Counted from the first letter of the stretch, positions 1 to 9,693 are shown. The stretch is 64,000 nt of DNA from Paenibacillus sp. OVF10 (GCA_022836915.1 CP094668.1:3844001-3908000), one strand, 5' to 3'. Notes: generated by a model from the letters alone, not told the origin. Numbers and translations are program-made.

Positions 1-39
1 GCTGAAGATGTAAGAGCATTTATGAACGAAGCAAAATAA
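1..39 (+). CDS. 3' end of an upstream gene (partial)
   Basis: Frame 1 is open from the first base to a TAA at 37-39 and encodes the last 12 residues of a protein (ending FMNEAK). The short gap and ribosome binding site before the gene at 85 fit the tail of a preceding gene. Too little is present to name the product. Confidence 0.5.
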   Translation, partial: AEDVRAFMNEAK

Positions 40-84
40 ATATGGTTTCGGCCGTTGCCGTGATGAAAGAGAGAGGAATTCAAC

Positions 85-1538
85 ATGAGATTATTTGAGA
101 TACTGTTAGTTCTATCCTGTTTTGCTTTACTCGTAGACCTACTATTTATTAAAAGAAGTGCAAAGAAAACAGGCTTGGGTGTGGGGATAGGAAGTAGCGT
201 TATACTCGTAGTTCAATTGTTAGTTGAGGGATACAGATGGCAGTTGCTTTTGGTATATATCATGACGGCTCTATTCATAATTATTGTTTTACTCAGACAT
301 TCCGAAAAGATGATGAATCTAAAAATAGGGAAGTTCTTGAAATATAGTTTATCTTCCCTGATTGTCATTCTGCTGGTTGCTTCTACTGCCTTGTCTGTAT
401 ACTTACCTGTCTTTAATTTGCCGAAGCCGGATGGTCCAGAGAAAGTGGGAACTCAAACATTTCATTTAACGGACCAGAACAGAGACGAAAGCTTCACTGA
501 AGATCAAAGTGATAAGAGGGAACTAATGGTTCAAGTTTGGTACCCTACTGAAAATAGGAATAATATCAAGCGTGACACGCTGTTTCCAAATAATAAAGAA
601 ATGTTCAAAAAGTATATTCAGAGCTTCTCTGCTTCTTTAAAAATGCCCGAATTTGTACTCGACTACTTGAAGTATAGTCACACCAACTCTTATGAAAATG
701 TAGAAATATTACCTTCCACAAGTCCTTATCCCGTGGTAGTGCTATCTCATGGTATGGGAACTAGTAGAGTTCTACAAGCATCACAGGCGGAGAATCTGGC
801 CAGTCATGGGTTTATCGTGGTCACCATCGATCATACGTATAGCACCTTTGCTACGCTTTTTCCAGATGGCCGTGTAACGGATTATAAAAAAGTACGACTA
901 CACTAGATGAACGTACAAAAACAGGGAATATATGGACGAAAGACGTGGAGTTTGTAATCGATCAAATCGAAAAGCTGAATTCAGGTGCAATCGAAAGTCA
1001 GTTTAAAGGAAAGATCGATTTAAATAACATAGGCGCGATGGGGCATTCTTTTGGGGGTGCAACCGCGTTTAATGCAACGTATTTAGATCAGAGAATCAAG
1101 GCCGGGGTTAATATGGATGGGTCACTATATGAAGTGGAAAATAGAGATGATATAAACAAGCCGTTTATGTTCATCCGATCGGGAAGTTTTGAAGACTGGT
1201 TAGCCAATTTTGAAGTGGATAGAAATTCGGATGATGAAGTAACTAAATTTCTTTCAGATGAGCTGCACATCATGAAAAATGTTATCAATCATGGGGGAAA
1301 TGTGATTTATGTAGAAGGAACCCAGCACTTTAATTTCACGGACCTTCAATTCTATTCGGAGCTGGTTAAACTGTCCGGGATCACAGGAGACATCAATGGT
1401 AAAAGAGGATCAAATATCATAAATCAATATGTACTCGATTTCTTTAACAAGCAGCTGAAAGAAACGGGTGGAGATCTGATTCAGGGACCGAGCGATTTGT
1501 ATCCAGAGGTGAAATTTGTAGACCCAGAAGAACTCTAA
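85..1538 (+). CDS. Membrane-anchored alpha/beta hydrolase, PAF-acetylhydrolase-like (frameshifted)
   Basis: Two reading frames (85-906 and 945-1538) are halves of one protein of about 484 residues. The break lies in an A6 run at 886-891; adding one A gives a continuous reading through the intervening STTLDERTKTGN stretch. The first ~110 residues contain three to four hydrophobic segments, so the enzyme is membrane anchored with its catalytic part outside the membrane core. The catalytic part has the oxyanion-region motif SHGMG near residue 222, the nucleophile elbow GHSFGG (Ser about residue 322) and a late His in GTQHFNF. This layout fits the platelet-activating-factor acetylhydrolase / plasma lipase-like family (ester hydrolysis, substrate unknown). 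RBS AGAGAGG precedes the ATG. The serine hydrolase 35 bp downstream is probably co-transcribed. Confidence 0.75.
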
Positions 1539-1573
1539 TAAACAAAACATTTAAAATTCAGGAGATGATGTGA

Positions 1574-3662
1574 ATGGGACGACAAAAGGGAAAACGAACT
1601 TCAATCGCTGTGTTAACTCTGGTGTTAACGATGTTAGCTCCAATGTCAGTCATGGCCGCATCAACTGCCGTTAACAGCAGTGACCTGACGTATGAACCAA
1701 CCAAGAAAATAGTAGCGGAGAAAGCCAAATTACTGACCGAGAAACATGGAATAACTAGCCTGCAATATGCCCTCATTGATGGTGGAGAGATTGTGGTGTC
1801 CGGTCAGACGGGTAAAAACGATAAAAACAACAAGGTGCCGCTTACTTCAAATACGATCTATGGTATAGGTTCAACTAGTAAAATGTTCCTCACAGCTTCT
1901 GTTATGAAGTTAGTTGACGAAGGCAAGATTGATTTGGATCTGCCTGTTGTGAACTATATACCTGATTTTCAGATGAAGGATCATCGCTACAAACAAATCA
2001 CACCACGCATGCTGTTGAATCATTCTTCCGGTCTGCTGGGCAGCACTGGCAGTAATGCCACATTGTACGGGGATAATGATACGTACTCACATGATACGTT
2101 TCTCGAGCAATTGGCGAATCAAAACCTGAAGGCAGATCCTGGAGCATACTCGGTGTATAGTAACGACGGTTTTACCTTGGCCGAGATTATGGTTGAACGT
2201 GTTAGCGGCATGACTTTTACGGCTTTCATACACCACTATTTTACGGAGCCTCTGGATATGAAGCATACCAAAACACCACAGGATGTGGTTGACCCGGCAG
2301 ACATGGCGGGAATCTATTCTCCTTTGGTTGAGGGTCAGCTTCCACAAGAGAATTATAATGTCATCGCTACTGGAGGCATTTATTCCACCGCTGAAGATCT
2401 TGTGAAGTTTTCACAAATCTTCACGGGAGAGGTCCAAGACATTCTTTCCAGTAAGTCAGTCGAAGCCATGGCGCAAGAAGAATACAAAAGAGGCATGTGG
2501 CCGGGGTGGCGACACGTCTATATCTTACGGGCTAGGGTGGGATAGTGTAAATCTGTACCCATTCAGTGAATACGGCATCAAAGCAGTAACCAAAGGTGGA
2601 GATACCATATCTTATCACTCATCATTAATCGTATTGCCGGAATACAATCTGGCTGCAGCCGTTACTTCATCTGGTGGGACAAGTGCCAAAGATCAGTTCA
2701 TTGCGAGTGAATTATTGCTCAGCGCACTTGAGGAAAAGGGGATTATTACAGAACGGAAGCCGGAAAAATCATTTGGCGTGCCAGTGAAGGCCGATATGCC
2801 TGAAGAAATATCTACGTATGCTGGTACATATGGTGCCAATAATTCGGTTAAGAAGATCGAAATGAATCATGCTGGACAACTGACTGTATCCACACTCACA
2901 GCTCCAAGTAATCCGGCTCAAACATACACCTATACAGCGGATGGTACTTTTGTTAACGATGAAGGCACGGAAAAGTTGAAATTTGTTAAGGAGAAGAATG
3001 GAAGGACTTATCTGTGGTCTCGATCTTATGTATCCTTGCCAGGACTTGGTCAGTTGGCTTTCTCAGAATATAAAGCGGAGAAGCTGGAAGTCAATGGATT
3101 ATCCCAGGATATTACAGCCTCATGGGAGCAGCGTGAAGGTGAAAAATATTACCTGGTGAATGAGAAATACACATCAACGGTTTATCTCAATTCAGCACCA
3201 ATTCTCCCGATTCATTTGGACAAAGAGACCCCGGGGTATATATCCAACACTAAGATTATTGGAGCAAACGAAGCAGTCACGGAGCTGCAAATCCCTGGCA
3301 TGGCTGGACGTGATACAAAGGAGATTTATTTTGCTAAAAAGAACGGAGTAGAGTACATTACAGCGGTTGGTAGCATATACGCCAGTGAGGAAATGGTACA
3401 ACCACTCTATTCGGGTAAACAATCTCTAGCAACGATTCAAGCAGATGGATATGCCAGATGGTTTTCGATACCAGCAACGGTGAAAGGAAAAGTCATGACG
3501 GTTAAAATGCCTGCAACTGGCGGCTTTGCCGTATATGATCAGAAGGGTATTTGTATTAATCACACCGTAGTCAGCGGTCAGAATGAGGTTGTTTTACCAG
3601 AAAACGGCCGCATTGTATTTGCAGGTGACGTGGATTCCACATTTGAAATTTCATTGAAATAG
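1574..3662 (+). CDS. Secreted beta-lactamase-fold serine hydrolase / D,D-peptidase-like (frameshifted)
   Basis: Reads as one protein of about 696 residues broken at the G run 2503-2506; its paralog at 50219-52269 has the same alignment length if two G are missing here. An N-terminal signal peptide (basic start, hydrophobic core ending VMAAS) is followed by a class C beta-lactamase/PBP4* domain: SxxK motif as STSKM near residue 100, YSN motif in the context VYSNDG near residue 195, then a YGLGWDSV segment. A C-terminal region of roughly 300 residues rich in beta-strand is shared with the paralog. The family includes D,D-carboxypeptidases, esterases and D-amino-acid peptidases, so the substrate cannot be assigned. 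RBS AGGAGATG lies before ATG 1574. Confidence 0.8.
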
Positions 3663-3730
3663 TAACAATAGATTTGGTGCAGTGAAAGATGATGATTTTC
3701 GTAGGAGTAAAAATAGTGAAAAACAAAAGA

Positions 3731-3753
3731 AGTCGCGAAATCGCGGCTTTTTT
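3731..3753 (+). terminator. Rho-independent terminator
   Basis: AGTCGCGA-aa-TCGCGGCT stem followed by TTTTTT, 70 bp after the serine hydrolase stop. It belongs to the recurrent AGTCGCC-type terminator family of this window. Confidence 0.85.
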
Positions 3754-3807
3754 CTGTTCAAGAGATGATGAACATACGAGCGCTGTTACTTTATTGGAAA
3801 ATTTAGG

Positions 3808-3870
3808 TTGACACTTCTTTTTATCGCGTATACAATCGTATACATAAATGCGTTGTATACATATGTATAC
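3808..3870 (+). promoter_or_regulatory. Strong sigma-A promoter with duplicated GTATAC palindromic operator
   Basis: TTGACA at 3808-3813 and TACAAT at 3831-3836 with exactly 17 bp spacing form a near-consensus promoter. Four GTATAC hexamers lie at 3828, 3838, 3855 and 3865, arranged as two GTATAC-N4-GTATAC units (3828-3843 and 3855-3870). The first unit overlaps the -10 element and the second lies just downstream, the usual place for a repressor site. The repressor is not identified. The site controls the small protein and ABC exporter that follow. Confidence 0.75.
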
Positions 3871-3890
3871 ACGTAATGGGGGTGGCAAAA

Positions 3891-4265
3891 ATGAGAGATC
3901 GTGATCTGAATGAAATCGATGGAAGTGTACGTCAAGGTGAGCGTCCGAAACGTGATATGAGTGACAGCGAGCAACGTGGAGAGCGTTCCAGACGTGGCAG
4001 AGGGCATGGAGAACATCAGGGAAAACGGGGCCATGGTGCGCAAACATTCCGCCGCGGCCGGATTCTTGTATTTCTGGAGCAGATGCAGAATCGAAGAACA
4101 ACGCTCGCCAGACAACTTGGCCAGGAGGAGTATGAACATATTCGCCCAATGATCAGTGGGGAGTTGAAAGCTATTGATCAGGTCATCGACGAGTATATCC
4201 ATCTGTTCGAGCTGCAAAATGAAGATGTAAACCCCAATAAGGATCTGGAGAGTGAGAGTGAATAA
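3891..4265 (+). CDS. Small highly charged protein upstream of ABC exporter, unknown function
   Basis: Predicted 124 residues from ATG 3891, chosen because GGGGGTGG lies 5 bp upstream; an in-frame upstream start at 3876 has no such site. The first ~55 residues are low-complexity and rich in Arg, Glu, Gly and His (RGRGHGEHQGKRGHG). The C-terminal ~65 residues look helical (LVFLEQMQNRRTTLARQL onward) and end acidic. No signal peptide or membrane segment is seen. It is the first gene after the GTATAC-controlled promoter and nearly touches the exporter gene at 4268, so the two are very likely one operon. I do not recognise a family. A role as a regulatory or accessory partner of the exporter is only an inference from position. 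Confidence 0.65.
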   Translation: MRDRDLNEIDGSVRQGERPKRDMSDSEQRGERSRRGRGHGEHQGKRGHGAQTFRRGRILVFLEQMQNRRTTLARQLGQEEYEHIRPMISGELKAIDQVIDEYIHLFELQNEDVNPNKDLESESE

Positions 4266-4267
4266 GT

Positions 4268-5981
4268 ATGATTCGTCGTTTTTTTCGTATTATCGTCCTT
4301 ATAAAAAACTGTTTTTGATTGATTTTGGATGCGCTGTACTCGCAGGTCTTCTGGAGTTGGCTTTCCCCTTGCCGTCAGCAAATTCATTAATGAATTGTTG
4401 CCAGGTCAGGATTGGCCTCTCATTTTGCTTGCCTGTGTTGTGCTGTTATCCATCTATGCACTTAATACGGTATTGAACTATGTCGTTACATACTGGGGAC
4501 ATATGCTGGGCATTAACATTGAGACCAACATGCGTGAGAAGATGTTCGCTCACTTGCAGAAGCTGTCCTTCCGGTTCTTTGATAATCGTAAAACAGGCCA
4601 CTTAATTGGTCATCTTACGAATGATCTGAATGATATCGGCGAGGTTGCTCACCATGGACCTGAAGATGTATTCATCGCAGTTATGACATTAATCGGATCG
4701 TTCTGGCTGATGGCTAACATTAATCTGGAGCTTGCGCTGCTTACCTTTATCATTATCCCACTTATGGCTTGGGTCATTATCGTATTTGGCGGGCGGATGA
4801 CGAAAACGTATCGGCGACTTTTCGGAGACGTCGGCAATTTCAATGCACGCATTGAAGATAACGTTGGTGGCATGCGTGTTGTGCAATCGTTCGCCAACGA
4901 AGAACATGAGAAAGAACTTTTTGCGGTGGATAATCAGAATTTCCGTAAAACCAAACTGCTTGCCTACAAAACGATGGCGAAAAGTATCTCGGTCAGTTAT
5001 ATGATGATGCGACTGGTTACGGTGTTTGTCATGATCAGCGGGGCTTGGTTTTATATCGATGGCAGAATCAATATGGGTGACTTTATGGCCTTCCTGCTGT
5101 TATCCAATATCTTCTTCCGTCCGATTGAGAAAATCAATGCCGTCATAGAAAGTTATCCAAAGGGCATCGCTGGTTTCAAGCGGTATCTGGAGATCATTGA
5201 TACAGAACCTGAAATTGCGGATAGCAAAAACGCCGTTGAATTCGAAAGTGTGAAGGGGGATATTCGCTTCGAGAACGTCTCGTTCGGATATGAATCCAGT
5301 CGGCGTATTCTGAGTGATATCAGTCTGTCTGTTCGACCAGGGAAACCGTTGCTTTTGTTGGTCCTTCGGGTGCAGGCAAGACGACGATCTGCAGCCTGCT
5401 GCCCCGATTCTATGAGGTAGAAGAGGGACGTATCACTGTAGATGGCGTCGACATTCGTAACGTTAAGCTTCAATCCTTGCGTAAGCATATCGGAATCGTT
5501 CAACAGGATGTATTTTTGTTCTCGGGTACTATTAAGGAGAATATTGCTTATGGTGATCTGAGTGCATCGGATGAACAAATCTGGGAAGCAGCCCGTCGTG
5601 CCTCATTGGAGGAACTGATTCTCACGTTGCCTGATGGCATGGATACCATTATTGGTGAACGTGGTGTTAAACTGTCGGGAGGACAAAAACAGCGTTTGTC
5701 CATCGCACGTATGTTTTTGAAAAACCCCCATTCTTATTCTGGATGAGGCAACCTCTGCTCTGGATACGGAAACGGAAGCACTGATCCAGCAATCACTCGC
5801 TGAATTGTCGGTGGGCAGAACAACACTTGTGATTGCACACAGACTGACAACTATCAAGAATGCAGATCGAATCATCGTAGTAAACACAGATGGTATCGCT
5901 GAGCAGGGCAACCATGAGGAATTGGTCGCCGCTGGAGGGATATACAGCCGTCTTCATCAGGTGCAATATAGTCACTCTTAA
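4268..5981 (+). CDS. ABC exporter, fused permease and ATPase, multidrug type (frameshifted)
   Basis: A half-transporter of about 572 residues spread over several frames. Breaks lie at a T7 run (4279-4285), C4 (4365-4368), GGG (5340-5342) and C5 (5725-5729); restoring the runs gives [16 protein letters not shown] at the start and an intact nucleotide-binding domain. The N-terminal part has six hydrophobic segments and the exporter coupling region ([17 protein letters not shown]). The ATPase has Walker A (GPSGAGKTT), Q-loop region, signature LSGGQKQR, Walker B ([12 protein letters not shown]) and the H-loop IAHRLTT. It resembles B. subtilis YfiB/YfiC-type exporters, which work as homo- or heterodimers to expel drugs or lipids. 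No second half-transporter gene follows, so a homodimer is likely. Confidence 0.85.
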
Positions 5982-5984
5982 TCC

Positions 5985-6163
5985 ATATAAATTGAATTTA
6001 CATTGGCCACTCCGATGACAGAACAACCTTCCGATCGCTGTTATCCCCAGATTTTTTTATTCCTCTTATCTAAAGGGGAAATCCGGGGATAAAGGCGAAC
6101 GCTTCGCTTCTTCAGGTTCTTTCTGTCCTCTCCGTTTTATGTAAATGTTTAGTCAATTTATAT
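5985..6163. repeat. Long imperfect palindromic element (MITE-like), ~179 bp
   Basis: The outer arms ATATAAATTGA (5985-5995) and TCAATTTATAT (6153-6163) are perfect inverted repeats. ATTTACAT (5996-6003) and ATGTAAAT (6139-6146) pair next, then GACAGAA/TTCTGTC-type segments, and the inner stem TTATCCCC-AGATTT pairs with AAATCCGGGGATAA around 6041-6093. The whole element can fold as one hairpin. It starts 3 bp after the exporter stop, carries no coding sequence and differs in sequence from the element at 24688-24851. Copy number in the genome cannot be judged here. Confidence 0.6.
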
Positions 6164-6213
6164 AGAAACTTAAGCAGCTGACTAAGTATCTGGATCAAGT
6201 ATCTAAATGAAGT

Positions 6214-6245
6214 AAACCTTGCCGCGCATATGCGCGGTTTCTTTT
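6214..6245 (+). terminator. Terminator with perfect GC palindrome
   Basis: The 16-bp palindrome CCGCGCATATGCGCGG (6222-6237), flanked by AAACC/GGTTT, is followed by TTTCTTTT. Confidence 0.7.
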
Positions 6246-6290
6246 ATTGATAGGATATTAAAAATGAAGTTATCAAATGCTATGCAAAAG

Positions 6291-6346
6291 ATAATGTTGA
6301 CAACGTCCACTAACGTGATTATTATAATGTTGACAATGTCCACTAA
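6291..6346 (+). promoter_or_regulatory. Tandem 23-bp direct repeats with palindromic core, likely MarR operator/promoter
   Basis: A 23-bp sequence at 6291-6313 recurs at 6324-6346 with one mismatch (offset 33 bp). Each copy contains ATAATGTTGACAA and the imperfect palindrome TTGACnnnGTCCA. The second copy ends a few bases before the ribosome binding site of the MarR-family gene, a position typical of autoregulatory MarR sites. TTGACA within the repeats could also serve as a -35 element. Confidence 0.55.
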
Positions 6347-6361
6347 AAAGGAGGGTTTGAC

Positions 6362-6822
6362 ATCGACTCTCAGTACATAAATCCAGATATACTGGCTGAC
6401 ATGCGACGTTTTAACCGTTTTTATACCAACATACTCGGTGTACTCGACAAGCATATTCTCGGAACAGGGTATTCCTTTGCAGAAGTACGGGTCATTATTG
6501 AAATTGGAATTCGGGAGAGAGCATTGCGAACAATCTGGTAGATACACTGACCATTGATCGCAGTTACATGAGCCGAATTGTGAACAAGCTGTCCAAGGAA
6601 GGACTGCTGGTGAAAGTGGATTCTGCTGCCGACAGCCGGGTCAGTCTTATTCGTCTGACAGCCAAGGGTGAGGAACTGTATGCCCAATTGAATGATCGAT
6701 CCGATCAACAGATCCTGAAGCTGATGCAAGAATTGAATGAAGAAGAGATTCAAGAGGTATACACCTCCATGATGAACATACAAGAGAAGTTGAACAAGAA
6801 GGCAGGAGAGACAACACGATGA
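6362..6822 (+). CDS. MarR-family transcriptional regulator (frameshifted, start uncertain)
   Basis: The frame beginning around 6362 encodes IDSQYINPDILADMRRFNRFYTNIL and shifts at an A run near 6508-6509 into the frame that ends at 6822 and carries the winged helix (LVDTLTIDRSYMSRIVNKLSKEGLL, then a wing with DSRVSLIRLTAKG). Length about 154 residues, normal for the family. AAGGAGGG lies at about 6348-6355, but no ATG/GTG/TTG follows in frame: the TTG at 6356 is out of frame, so another base error near the start is possible. MarR proteins bind DNA as dimers and are often released by small phenolic or oxidising ligands. The stop overlaps the aldolase start (ATGA), so the two genes are translationally coupled. 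Confidence 0.7.
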
Positions 6823-7897
6823 TACGATTTGAATGTGATTATAACGAAGGTGCGCATGAACGAATTTTACAAAGACTGATGGAAACCAACATGGAACAGA
6901 CGAGCGGGTATGGCACGGATGAGCATTGTGAACGGGCGAGGATGCTTATTCGTCAGGCATGTGACAATGAGCACGCTGATGTTCATTTCTTGGTTGGCGG
7001 TACACAGACAAATACAACGGTGATTGCATCTATTTTGCGTCCATATCAAGGAGTGATTGCTGCGACATCGGGACACATTGCGGTTCATGAGACGGGAGCT
7101 ATTGAAGCTACGGGACATAAGGTGCTCACAGTTCCAAGCGAGGACGGAAAGATCACGCCTGAGCAGGTTAGAGCAGTCTACGATGCGCACATGAATGAGT
7201 CGTCGCCGGAACACTGTGTTCAACCAGGAATGATCTACATTTCCCAACCAACGGAGAATGGAACGATGTACAGCAAGGCAGAACTGCAAGCATTGCATAC
7301 AGTGAGCAGAGCATGTGGTCTTCCGTTTTTCGTGGATGGAGCACGTCTTGGATATGCACTCGCTTCACGCGATTGCGATATGACACTTGCTGACCTTGCA
7401 CGATTGTGTGATGTATTTTACATCGGGGGAACCAAGATTGGCGCATTGATGGGAGAGGCGGTTGTCATCCTGAATGATGCACTGAAACCGGATTTTCGTT
7501 ATATGATCAAACAAAAAGGTGGCCTGCTTGCCAAAGGCAGATTGCTGGGAATCCAATTTGAAACGTTGTTCGAAGATGGTCTTTACCTCGACATTTCTCG
7601 TCATGCCGTAGATATGGCCTTGAGAATTCATGACTCACTTGAACAGCAGGGGTACGCTTCCTGTACGATTCACCAACCAACCAGCAGTTTCCGATTCTGC
7701 CTGATCGTTTGCTTGAGAAATTACGCAGCGGTTATACCTTCTCCTTCTGGGAAAAAGTTGACGATACACACAGTGCGGTGCGGTTCTGCACCAGCTGGGC
7801 AACTCGTCAAGAGAATGTGGATGCACTGACTCGTGATATCACTCAATTATTGTACGAAGAGATCCACGTGCCAGAACGGGTCGAAGCATTGGTCTAA
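6819..7897 (+). CDS. ltaE: Low-specificity L-threonine aldolase (frameshifted)
   Basis: A PLP-dependent beta-eliminating lyase of about 359 residues that cleaves L-threonine/allo-threonine to glycine and acetaldehyde. The break is in the G4 run at 7649-7652; one added G joins LEQQGVRFLYDSPTNQQFPILP to the C-terminal part. Visible family features are HIAVHETGAIEATGHKV early, the PLP-binding region with FVDGARLGYA and the Schiff-base lysine in YIGGTKIGALMGE. It overlaps the MarR gene by 4 bp and probably shares its regulation. Related eliminating lyases (e.g. for phenylserine) cannot be excluded. Confidence 0.85.
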
Positions 7898-7953
7898 TCT
7901 TGTTCAAAAATGAAGGAATAATCCAAAAGCAATTACGCAGAATTCTGATACTG

Positions 7954-7986
7954 AAAAAGGACAACCCGTTGTGGTTGTCCTTTTTT
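7954..7986. terminator. Bidirectional terminator between ltaE and the AraC gene
   Basis: AAAAAGGACAACC-cgttgt-GGTTGTCCTTTTTT: a strong 13-bp stem with T run on one strand and A run on the other, between convergent genes. Confidence 0.9.
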
Positions 7987-8023
7987 GGTTTGTCTTTTTG
8001 TGAGATAGGCAGTATATACTCGG

Positions 8024-8941
8024 TTACTCACTCAAGGCCATGTCGTATTTCTCTTTCAGCCGTCGGATATCGGCTCTGGGCGGCGCACCGAACATGCGTG
8101 CATATTCGCGGCTAAATTGGGAAGCACTCTCGTAACCAACCCGGAACGCTACATCTGCCGCATCTGCAGATTCGGCCATCAGAAGTCGCCGGGCTTCCTG
8201 TAATCTTAATTGTTTCTGGAATTGTAATGGGCTCATAGCTGTAATCTCTTTGAAGTGACGATGGAATGAAGAGACGCTCATACTAGCGGTCTCAGCCAGA
8301 TCTTCAATGCGAAATGGCTGTTCCCAATGATGAACGATGTACTCAATCGCTTCTCTGATCCGATAAGTGCTGCTACCTTCAACCGCAATCTGCGCCAGTT
8401 CTCCTCCGTAAGGCCCTTGAAGGAGGCGGAACAGGATTTCTTTAACGTACAACGGAGCCAGAAACGGAATCTCTCCCGGCGTATCCAGCAAACGAACAAG
8501 TCGGAGTACAGCGTCCTGAATGGACGATTCCATCTGACCTACAAACATGGCTCGTCTGGCGTTTTCGTTGAATGTTACCTTGATATTGCATTCGTTAAGT
8601 ACTTCGAGAATTTGGTTAGTTGTGAATTCGAGCTTGAGACTTAAGTAGGGTGCATCAGCCGATGCCTTGATAATCTGCCCGATGACCGGGAGATTCATGG
8701 AAGCAATCAGGTAATTGGAAGGTCCATATTCATAACGCTCCTGTGCGAGCAATACTTCTTTCAACCCTTGAACAATCACACAAAATGAAGGTTTATATAC
8801 TCTGTATGCGGGTTCACTAATCTTGGAATGGTGATAGACAAACAGGGAAGGAATCGCCGTTTCCATTGCACCGTTATGATTGGAATGGCGTTCGATCAGG
8901 TCACTCAATTCCTGTTTTGGTAGAAATAATTCTTCGGTCAT
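8024..8941 (-). CDS. AraC-family transcriptional regulator with AraC_N cupin-type domain
   Basis: About 305 residues from the ATG at 8941 (minus strand), chosen because GGAGG lies 6 bp upstream. The N-terminal ~190 residues match the AraC_N type ligand domain (VYKPSFCVIVQGLKEVLLAQERYEYGPSNYLI, then a MNLPVIGQI segment). Two helix-turn-helix units follow: RIEDLAETASMSVSSFHRHFKEITAMSP and ADAADVAFRVGYESASQFSREYARMFG. Regulators of this subtype usually act on an adjacent oxidoreductase gene. The aldo/keto reductase on the other side (9306) is the obvious candidate target, but it is truncated. Confidence 0.85.
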   Translation of the reverse strand: MTEELFLPKQELSDLIERHSNHNGAMETAIPSLFVYHHSKISEPAYRVYKPSFCVIVQGLKEVLLAQERYEYGPSNYLIASMNLPVIGQIIKASADAPYLSLKLEFTTNQILEVLNECNIKVTFNENARRAMFVGQMESSIQDAVLRLVRLLDTPGEIPFLAPLYVKEILFRLLQGPYGGELAQIAVEGSSTYRIREAIEYIVHHWEQPFRIEDLAETASMSVSSFHRHFKEITAMSPLQFQKQLRLQEARRLLMAESADAADVAFRVGYESASQFSREYARMFGAPPRADIRRLKEKYDMALSE

Positions 8942-9135
8942 ACGTATCCTCCTCACGGATTTAACCTACTTAAATTATAAAGCTTACCGTACAGAACCAA
9001 AAGGGGGCCTGAGAGGATCAGGCAATCAATTAAGACGATTGATATACCGCTTGCAGCCCATGACTCGGCATACTAAGAGTATGTTAACAGAGCCAAGCGA
9101 TTAAAGTTTATTCGAAAAGTTGGGTGAGTAAGGTG

Positions 9136-9297
9136 ATGAAGTGGTTATCAAACCATGTGAGGCAAATAATGATTGACAGGCTAGAATCACAGATCAAGTT
9201 CGAAGAAAATTCCGTACATCGAGAGATATACTTCACATGCTGGTTAGAGCTAGTTACCAAAGAGGTCGAGACAACATCCATTCACAGAACAAATTGA
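9136..9297 (+). CDS. Small ORF of 53 codons, doubtful
   Basis: An ATG preceded by GTAAGGTG opens a 53-codon frame (starts MKWLSNHVRQ) ending 8 bp before the aldo/keto reductase start. It lies in the otherwise empty 364-bp stretch 8942-9305, where I see only a small CCTGA/TCAGG hairpin near 9008. No family recognised; it may be non-coding. Confidence 0.25.
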   Translation: MKWLSNHVRQIMIDRLESQIKFEENSVHREIYFTCWLELVTKEVETTSIHRTN

Positions 9298-9305
9298 AGG
9301 AGAGT

Positions 9306-9674
9306 GTGAAATATGGACGTACCGGTCTGGATGTCTCCAGATTATGTCTAGGTTGCATGAGTTACGGTGTACCGGAACGCAGAATGGCTCCATGGTCCCT
9401 GAATGAAGAGCAGAGTCGACCGTTCATCCAGAAAGCATTGGATGCTGGTATTAATTTCTTCGATACGGCCAATATCTATTCGGATGGAACCAGTGAGGAG
9501 ATTGTTGGACGTGCATTGAAGGACTTTGCGCGTCGGGATGAGATTGTCCTGGCGACCAAAATTCACCATCTGGAGGATGCAATGGCAGCCCTTAAGGTGA
9601 AGCTGACTATGGAAGAGATCGGTTTCCTCGAAGAAGCGTATGTACCGCATCCGGTAACAGGAAATCTCAGTTGA
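9306..9674 (+). pseudogene. Aldo/keto reductase with large in-frame internal deletion
   Basis: GTG start at 9306 with AAGGAGA just upstream. The first ~90 residues are a normal AKR N-terminus: strand GRTGLDVSRLCLGCMSYG, then DAGINFFDTANIYSDGTSEEIVGRAL with the catalytic Asp and Tyr of DTAxxY. At ATKIHH the protein jumps to the family's C-terminal end (LEDAMAALKVKLTMEEIGFLEE). AKRs are about 320 residues; this one is 122, missing roughly 190 residues including the catalytic Lys/His region and most of the NADPH site. The reading frame is kept, so this is a deletion rather than a base-calling error. The junction resembles a short-repeat recombination at a TKxHH-coding stretch. It should not be an active reductase. 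Confidence 0.75.
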
Positions 9675-9693
9675 TCCCAATTCTTAATGTTAA

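Noticed and set aside
3571..4149. Long minus-strand frame opposite the serine hydrolase end and small protein
   Set aside because: It crosses a terminator and a strong plus-strand promoter, has His/Cys-rich random composition and no ribosome binding site; a shadow of plus-strand genes.
4268..5981. ABC exporter as two or more separate small genes
   Set aside because: The pieces are consecutive parts of one exporter and each break lies in a homopolymer, so separate genes are not credible.
8960..9110. Possible riboswitch between the AraC gene and the aldo/keto reductase
   Set aside because: Only a short CCTGA/TCAGG hairpin is present; none of the conserved blocks of known riboswitch classes could be matched.
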